From Streptomyces sp. NBRC 110028 (GTDB lineage Bacteria; Actinomycetota; Actinomycetes; Streptomycetales; Streptomycetaceae), in assembly GCF_001417735.1 (NCBI RefSeq), contig NZ_BBUZ01000023.1:533570-597569 (forward strand): DNA of 64,000 nt. Direction: 5' to 3'. Every line of letters starts with the position of its first letter. Within the stretch, counting starts at the first letter, position 1. The position numbers were made by a program, and so were the translations under genes. This document shows, piece by piece, positions 59,525 through 64,000 of the stretch. The notes under the pieces are model-generated. The model worked only from the letters and a program-made list of their open reading frames with translations, was not told where the DNA came from and made no database searches.

Positions 59525-61156
59525 TCAGCCGACCCTGATCTGGTGGTAGACGGGCACGCTGAACTGGTTCAGCGTCACGTCGTGGAGCCGGGAGGCGTAG
59601 CCCGCGCTGCCGTTCTGGTACCACAGCGGGATCGCGGGCATCTGCTGGGCGAGGATCTTCTCGGCGTCCTGGAAGGCGGTGATGGCGGCCCGGTCGGCGG
59701 GGGCGGCGTTGGCCCGGTTCACCAGCCGGTCGAAGCCGGCGCTGCTCCAGTGGCCGTCGTTGGAGGAGGCGTCCGTGTAGTACAGCGGCTGGAGGAAGTT
59801 CTGGATCAGCGGATAGTCCATCTGCCAGCCCGCCCGGAACGGGCCGGTCATCCGCTCCCCGGCCATCTTGTTGCGGTAGTCGGCGAAGGTGCCGACCGGT
59901 TTGCCGACGCACGCCCGGTCGCTGCGCAGCACGGTGTTGACGCTGTTGCAGACGGCGTCGACCCAGTCCTTGTGGGAGCCGGTGTCGGCGTTGTACGTGA
60001 TCGTCATGCGGCCGCCGGGCAGCCCGCCGCCCTCTCGGATGAGCTTGCGCGCCCGCTCCGGGTCGTAGGTGCAGGCGTCCCCGCACAGCCCGGGCTGGTA
60101 GCCGCCCTGCCGGCGCAGCACCGGGGAGGTCCAGTCGGTGGCGGGGGTGCGGGTGCCGCGGAAGATCCGGTCGGTGATCTGCGCGCGGTTGATCGCCATG
60201 GAGATGCCGCGGCGCAGCTTCGCCCGCGCGGGCCCGCTCCACGCCCGGTCGTACATGGGGAAGGTGAGGGTCTGGATGATCCCGGCGGGCTGGTTGATGT
60301 AGCGGTTGCCGAGATCGGAGCGGACGAACTTCAGCTGCTGGGCCGGGACGTCGTCCACCAGGTCGAGGTTGCCCGCCTGGAGATCGGTGTAGGCGGTGTT
60401 GCTGTCGGTGTAGACGCGGAGGTCGACCCCTTTGTTACGGGCCTTGTCGGGGCCCCGATAACCGTCCCAGGCCCGCAGCTTCATGACCGCGCCCTTGTCG
60501 TACGACCGCACCTGGTAGGGGCCGTTGCCGACGGGCTTCCTCAGCCAGGCCTCGTGGTCGGTGAAGAAGGCGCGGGGCAGCGGCGCGTAGGCGTTGTAGC
60601 CGAGCGTCTTGGGCCAGGAGGAGAACTTCTGGGTGAGCCGGACGGTGAAGGTCCGCTCCCCCGTCACCCGCAGCCCGGAGAGGGTCCGGGCGGTGGGGCG
60701 GCCGGTGGCGGGGTGGACCTTGTCGTACCCCTCGATGTACTCGAAGAAGTAGGCGTTGCGCTGCTTGTTGTCGAGGAGGGCCCCGTAATTCCAGGCGTCC
60801 ACGAAGGACTTCGCGGTGACCTTCTCACCGTTGCCGAAGCGCCGCCCCTTCTTGATGGTGACGGCGTACGTGCGCTGGTCGTCGGTGGTGATGCGGTCCG
60901 CGAGCGCGTCCTCGGCCTCACCGGTGGCCGGGTCGTACCGCTTGAGCCCCCGGAAGATCATGTCGAGGACCTTGCCGCCCTGGACGTCGTTGGTGTTGGC
61001 GGGCTCCAGCGGGTTCGGCGGATCGCCCCACGAGGAGCGGACGATGCCCTCGGCCGGGCCGGAGCCGCCGCCGCAGCCCGCGAGGGCCGGGACGGCGGTC
61101 ACGCAGAGGGCGCACAGCACACACCGGGCACGCAGGACGTGCTGGGCTCCGCGCAT
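59525..61156 (-). CDS. oligopeptide ABC substrate-binding lipoprotein (system 2)
   Basis: 543 residues from ATG 61156. Signal peptide with lipobox LAGC (Cys28), followed by the SBP_bac_5 domain (GDPPNPLEPANTNDVQGGKVLDMIFRGL, AVTIKKGRRFGNGEKVTAKSFVDAWNYG). First gene of a tight five-gene operon A-B-C-D-F. By position it corresponds, from memory, to the binding protein next to bldK in S. coelicolor. The promoter region carries two operator-like palindromes. Confidence 0.93.
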   Translation of the reverse strand: MRGAQHVLRARCVLCALCVTAVPALAGCGGGSGPAEGIVRSSWGDPPNPLEPANTNDVQGGKVLDMIFRGLKRYDPATGEAEDALADRITTDDQRTYAVTIKKGRRFGNGEKVTAKSFVDAWNYGALLDNKQRNAYFFEYIEGYDKVHPATGRPTARTLSGLRVTGERTFTVRLTQKFSSWPKTLGYNAYAPLPRAFFTDHEAWLRKPVGNGPYQVRSYDKGAVMKLRAWDGYRGPDKARNKGVDLRVYTDSNTAYTDLQAGNLDLVDDVPAQQLKFVRSDLGNRYINQPAGIIQTLTFPMYDRAWSGPARAKLRRGISMAINRAQITDRIFRGTRTPATDWTSPVLRRQGGYQPGLCGDACTYDPERARKLIREGGGLPGGRMTITYNADTGSHKDWVDAVCNSVNTVLRSDRACVGKPVGTFADYRNKMAGERMTGPFRAGWQMDYPLIQNFLQPLYYTDASSNDGHWSSAGFDRLVNRANAAPADRAAITAFQDAEKILAQQMPAIPLWYQNGSAGYASRLHDVTLNQFSVPVYHQIRVG

Positions 61157-61328
61157 GGCGCCTCCCGAGGATCCGGTCCAAGATCGCCTCAGATCCTCAT
61201 GACACCCCAGGGCCGGGCGGCCCGCACGCCGGTGACCGCTGTCCGTGGCAGCGGCCCGGCGGCACCGGGAAACGCACCCGGGAAACGCCGTTGGTGAAGC
61301 GCGAGCCGAGCGGTGCGTCCCGCGCTCG

Positions 61329-61340
61329 GCAAGCGCTTTC
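61329..61340. promoter_or_regulatory. LacI-family type operator GCAAGCGCTTTC
   Basis: Matches GNAAGCGCTTNC, with the perfect core AAGCGCTT. Directly adjacent to the palindrome at 61341. Confidence 0.5.
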
Positions 61341-61357
61341 TAGGTCACTGTGACCTA
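61341..61357. promoter_or_regulatory. 17-bp perfect palindrome TAGGTCACTGTGACCTA
   Basis: 8-bp arms TAGGTCAC/GTGACCTA around one base. Probably an operator upstream of the system 2 binding-protein gene; the cognate regulator is not in the window. Confidence 0.55.
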
Positions 61358-61438
61358 AGTTTCCCCGCGCTTCAAGCGTCTGTTCCATATCTTTAATCGA
61401 TTCAAACAAAGGGACGGCGGGCCGAGCCGGGAAGACGC

Positions 61439-61473
61439 CGAAGGGCGCCCGGCCACTGGCCGGGCGCCCTTCG
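61439..61473 (-). terminator. hairpin terminator after system 3
   Basis: 16-bp perfect stem (61439-61454 with 61458-61473) and a three-base loop, 15 bases after the stop of the DppF gene. Confidence 0.85.
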
Positions 61474-61488
61474 GCGAGCAGTGCCCGT

Positions 61489-62658
61489 TTACGCGTGCAC
61501 CACGTCCTTCTCCTCGGCGAAGTGGCACGCCGACTCGTGCGCCGCGAGGGAGTCGGTGCCCGCGAAGCGCTCGGGGACGGCGAGCAGCGGCACCTCCTTG
61601 GCGCACTTGTCCTCGGCCTTCCAGCAGCGGGTGCGGAAGCGGCAGCCGGAGGGCGGGTTGGCCGGGGAGGGGACGTCGCCGGTGAGGATGATGCGCTCCC
61701 GGCCCTCCCGCGACTGAGGGTCGGGCACCGGGACGGCGGACAGCAGGGCCTGGGTGTACGGGTGGGTCGGGTGGTCGTAGATCTCGGCGTCGGTGCCGAT
61801 CTCGGCCATCTTGCCCAGGTACATCACGCCGACCCGGTCGGAGATGTGGCGGACGATGGACAGGTCGTGGGCGATGAAGATGTAGGACAGGTTGAACTCG
61901 TCCTGCAGCTTCTCCATCAGGTTGATGACCTGCGCCTGCACGGACACGTCCAGCGCCGAGACCGGCTCGTCGCAGATGATGATCTCCGGGTTGAGCGCGA
62001 GGCCGCGGGCGATGCCGATGCGCTGGCGCTGACCGCCGGAGAACTGGTGCGGATAGCGGTTGATGTACTCGGGGTTGAGACCGACGACGTCCAGCAGCTC
62101 CCGGACCTTGCGGCGGCGGTCGCCCTTGGGCGCGGCCTCGGGGTGGATCTCGTACGGCTCGCCGATGATGTCGCCCACCGTCATGCGGGGGTTGAGCGAG
62201 GTGTACGGGTCCTGGAAGACCATCTGGATGTTGCGGCGGACGGCCCGCAGCGCGCGCCCGGACAGCTTGGTGATGTCCTGGCCCTTGTAGAACACCTCGC
62301 CCGCGGTGGCGGTCTCCAGGGTCATCAGCAGCTTGGCGACGGTCGACTTGCCGCAGCCGGACTCGCCGACGATGCCGAGCGTCTCGCCCTGGTAGAGGTC
62401 GAAGGAGACGCCGTCGACCGCCTTGACCGCGCCGACCTGCTTCTTGAAGAGGATGCCCTGGGTCAGCGGGAAGTGCTTGACCAGGTTGCGCACCTGGAGG
62501 ATCGGCTCCCCGCGGTCGACATGGGCGTCGAGGGCGGCGACGGCCTCGTCCTCGGTGGCGGCGTCGACCGTCGTCACCTCGGTGACGTTGGGAGTGGCGT
62601 CGGCGGGGGCCGCGTCGGCCGGTTCCACGGCCTTGTCGTTCTTCTCCGTCTCAGCCAT
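61489..62658 (-). CDS. bldKE: oligopeptide ABC ATP-binding protein, DppF type (system 3; likely BldKE)
   Basis: 389 residues from ATG 62658. An N-terminal acidic, Ala/Thr-rich arm (1-50) precedes the DppF domain (Walker [10 protein letters not shown], signature FSGGQRQR, Walker [13 protein letters not shown] with Cys in place of the usual Ala, C-terminal [11 protein letters not shown]). Last gene of the operon. In S. coelicolor, bldK is permease, binding protein, permease, ATPase, ATPase, beside a second transporter in the order seen here; this is the basis for the name. BldK imports an oligopeptide signal needed for aerial growth. Confidence 0.85.
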   Translation of the reverse strand: MAETEKNDKAVEPADAAPADATPNVTEVTTVDAATEDEAVAALDAHVDRGEPILQVRNLVKHFPLTQGILFKKQVGAVKAVDGVSFDLYQGETLGIVGESGCGKSTVAKLLMTLETATAGEVFYKGQDITKLSGRALRAVRRNIQMVFQDPYTSLNPRMTVGDIIGEPYEIHPEAAPKGDRRRKVRELLDVVGLNPEYINRYPHQFSGGQRQRIGIARGLALNPEIIICDEPVSALDVSVQAQVINLMEKLQDEFNLSYIFIAHDLSIVRHISDRVGVMYLGKMAEIGTDAEIYDHPTHPYTQALLSAVPVPDPQSREGRERIILTGDVPSPANPPSGCRFRTRCWKAEDKCAKEVPLLAVPERFAGTDSLAAHESACHFAEEKDVVHA

Positions 62659-63706
62659 GGATGGTCTCCTTCCAGAAGTGGCACGCGCTGCCGCGGCCCG
62701 GCAGCTCGGTGCCGTCCTCCTCGGTGACCTGTACCAGCGGCGGGACCTCGGTGGTGCAGATGTCCTGGGCCTTCGGGCAGCGCGGGTTGAAGGCGCAGCC
62801 CGTGGGGATCTTGAGCAGGTTGGGCGGCAGCCCCTTGATCGCGTACAGCTCCTGGCCCTTGTGGTCCAGCCGCGGGATCGAGTCGAGCAGTCCCTTGGTG
62901 TACGGGTGGGCGGGGCGCTTGTACAGCTCGTGCACGGGGGCGGTCTCGACGATCCGGCCCGCGTACATCACCGCGATCTTGTCGGCGACGTCCGCGACCA
63001 CGCCGAGGTCGTGGGTGATCAGGATCAGGCCCATGTTGTACTCGCGCTGCAACTCCGCGAGCAGGTCCATGACCTGGGCCTGGACGGTCACGTCGAGCGC
63101 GGTGGTCGGCTCGTCGGCGATGATCAGGTCCGGCTCCAGGGCCAGCGCCATGGCGATCATGATGCGCTGGCGCATACCGCCGGAGAACTGGTGCGGGTAG
63201 TCGTTCACCCGCTCCTTGGCGGCCGGGATGCGGACCCGGTCCATCAGCTCGACGGCCTTGGCCTTGGCGTCCTTCTTGGACAGCCCCTGGTGGACCCGGA
63301 ACATCTCGCCGAGCTGATAGCCCACGGAGAGCACCGGGTTCAGCGCGGAGAGCGCGTCCTGGAAGATCATGGCGATCCGGCGGCCGCGGATCTTGCGGCG
63401 CTCCTCGGGGGCCATGGTGAGCATGTCCTCGCCGCGGAAGAGGATCTGGCCCTGCGGGATCTTGCCGGGCGGCATGTCCAGGATGCCCATGATGGCCTGC
63501 GCGGTCACGGACTTGCCGGAGCCGGACTCGCCGAGCACGGCGAGGGTCTCGCCCGCGCTGACGGAGTAGTTGACGCCGTTGACGGCCCTGGCGATGCCGT
63601 CCCGGGTGTGGAACTCCACGTGCAGGTCGCGGACTTCCAGCAGCGGGCCGCCGTTGTCCTCGACGCGCGCGGAGGGCTCCGCGCCGGTCTTCTCGATGGT
63701 GGTCAC
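62651..63706 (-). CDS. bldKD: oligopeptide ABC ATP-binding protein, DppD type (system 3; likely BldKD)
   Basis: 351 residues from GTG 63706, six bases after GGGAGG. Walker A GESGSGKS, signature FSGGMRQR, Walker [14 protein letters not shown]-terminal [14 protein letters not shown]. The stop overlaps the start of the DppF gene by eight bases (ATGGCTGA). This overlap is the ancestral form of the longer one in system 2. Confidence 0.85.
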   Translation of the reverse strand: MTTIEKTGAEPSARVEDNGGPLLEVRDLHVEFHTRDGIARAVNGVNYSVSAGETLAVLGESGSGKSVTAQAIMGILDMPPGKIPQGQILFRGEDMLTMAPEERRKIRGRRIAMIFQDALSALNPVLSVGYQLGEMFRVHQGLSKKDAKAKAVELMDRVRIPAAKERVNDYPHQFSGGMRQRIMIAMALALEPDLIIADEPTTALDVTVQAQVMDLLAELQREYNMGLILITHDLGVVADVADKIAVMYAGRIVETAPVHELYKRPAHPYTKGLLDSIPRLDHKGQELYAIKGLPPNLLKIPTGCAFNPRCPKAQDICTTEVPPLVQVTEEDGTELPGRGSACHFWKETIHG

Positions 63707-63717
63707 GTACGCCTCCC

Positions 63718-64000
63718 TCAGCGCAGCTTGGGGTCGAAGGCGTCGCGCACCGCGTCGCCGAGCAGGATGAACGACAGCACGGTCAGGCTCAGGAAGGTGG
63801 CCGGGACGAGCAGGACGTGCGGGGCGTCCCGCAGCACGTTCTGCGCGTCCGAGATGTCCACGCCCCACGAGACCGTCGACTGCAGGCCGATGCCCAGGTA
63901 GGACAGGGTGGCCTCGGCGGAGACGAAGCCACCGAGCGCGATGGTGGCCACGACGATCACCGGGGCGAGGGCGTTGGGCAGGATGTGCCGGAGCAGGATG
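63718..64000 (-). CDS. bldKC: oligopeptide ABC permease, OppC type, 3' part only (system 3; likely BldKC)
   Basis: 94 codons are visible; the 5' part lies beyond the right edge. Coupling region RHILPNALAPVIVVATIALGG, the conserved AEATLSYLGIGL and the final DAVRDAFDPKLR identify a C-type permease. It is followed by the DppD gene after 11 bases. The next gene to the right is predicted to be a binding protein (BldKB) if this is bldK. Confidence 0.8.
   Translation of the reverse strand, partial: ILLRHILPNALAPVIVVATIALGGFVSAEATLSYLGIGLQSTVSWGVDISDAQNVLRDAPHVLLVPATFLSLTVLSFILLGDAVRDAFDPKLR

Larger units (their letters stand above)
61157..61488. other. intergenic region with regulatory sites between systems 2 and 3
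   Basis: 332 bases. From the left: upstream leader of the binding-protein gene, operator-like sites at 61329-61357, a second short repeat CGCTTCAAGCG (61368-61378), an AT-rich stretch (61380-61410) likely to hold the promoter, and the terminator of system 3 (61439-61473). No gene seen. Confidence 0.6.

Noticed and set aside
61197..61409. 70-codon minus-strand frame (TTG start) upstream of the system 2 binding protein
   Set aside because: It contains a TTA codon, poor codon bias, no ribosome-binding site, and spans the operator palindromes; treated as non-coding leader.

Overview
The window is a stretch of high-GC actinobacterial chromosome, almost certainly Streptomyces. Codon third positions are mostly G or C. 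Starts are often GTG or TTG. There is a mycothiol gene (mshB-like), Tat machinery, Streptomyces-type small proteins (DUF3107, DUF3117, DUF6758, DUF6113 types), leaderless promoters, and an end region resembling the bldK oligopeptide-permease locus. No tRNA, rRNA, CRISPR array, phage or biosynthetic gene cluster was seen. Locus comparisons with M. tuberculosis and S. coelicolor below are from memory and were not checked by search.

Layout. (1) 1-8.1 kb: the end of an alpha/beta hydrolase, then TetR regulator, DUF3107 protein, ferritin-like MiaE_2 protein and DEAD-box helicase, a block I recall as conserved in actinobacteria (Rv3208-Rv3211 in M. tuberculosis). A second hydrolase, a NYN-domain protein and a 51-residue protein behind a structured leader follow. 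(2) 8.1-17.5 kb: PHP phosphoesterase, DUF6758, SUFU-domain protein, an intergenic zone with two antisense micro-ORFs, CorA, a lipoprotein, a soluble MgtE-like protein, DUF1003 and Mrp. (3) 17.6-23.2 kb: TatB, HtrA, anti-sigma factor, ECF sigma factor and a divergent O-methyltransferase, the order of the envelope-stress sigE locus of M. tuberculosis. Two adjacent MITE-like elements lie between tatB and htrA. (4) 23.2-31.8 kb: DUF3117, crotonase, TagA, DivIVA-like protein, FolP2-like protein, LOG-family protein, DapE, two exported proteins, DapC and a 7Fe ferredoxin; dapE and dapC belong to the succinylase branch of diaminopimelate and lysine synthesis. (5) 31.9-41.3 kb: an acetyltransferase/SirB1 pair, an ABC exporter coupled to a two-component system, a large proline-rich peptidoglycan-binding protein, and MshB with small membrane proteins. 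(6) 41.6-64 kb: an S9 peptidase and a membrane protein, then three oligopeptide ABC transporters: one complete on the plus strand (45.2-51.3 kb), one complete on the minus strand (61.2-55.5 kb), and the C-D-F part of a third (minus, running off the end; the likely bldKC-KD-KE). A lectin-domain membrane protein, a GlxA-type regulator, a GAPDH and an acetyltransferase lie between the first two.

How it works together. Most of the window is core housekeeping: envelope-stress sensing (ECF sigma, zinc anti-sigma, HtrA), Tat export, Mg2+ transport, Fe-S cluster carriage (Mrp), lysine/DAP synthesis and mycothiol synthesis. The right third is a peptide-uptake island in which extracellular peptides would be imported by three Opp/Dpp-type systems and cut by the cytosolic S9 peptidase (inference). 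The most unusual signals are the paired MITEs, a 71-bp dual-coding overlap built from a 9-bp repeat in the second transporter, a dense set of predicted leaderless promoters, a pair of antisense micro-ORFs before corA, and compact operator palindromes before the second transporter and the ABC/two-component operon.
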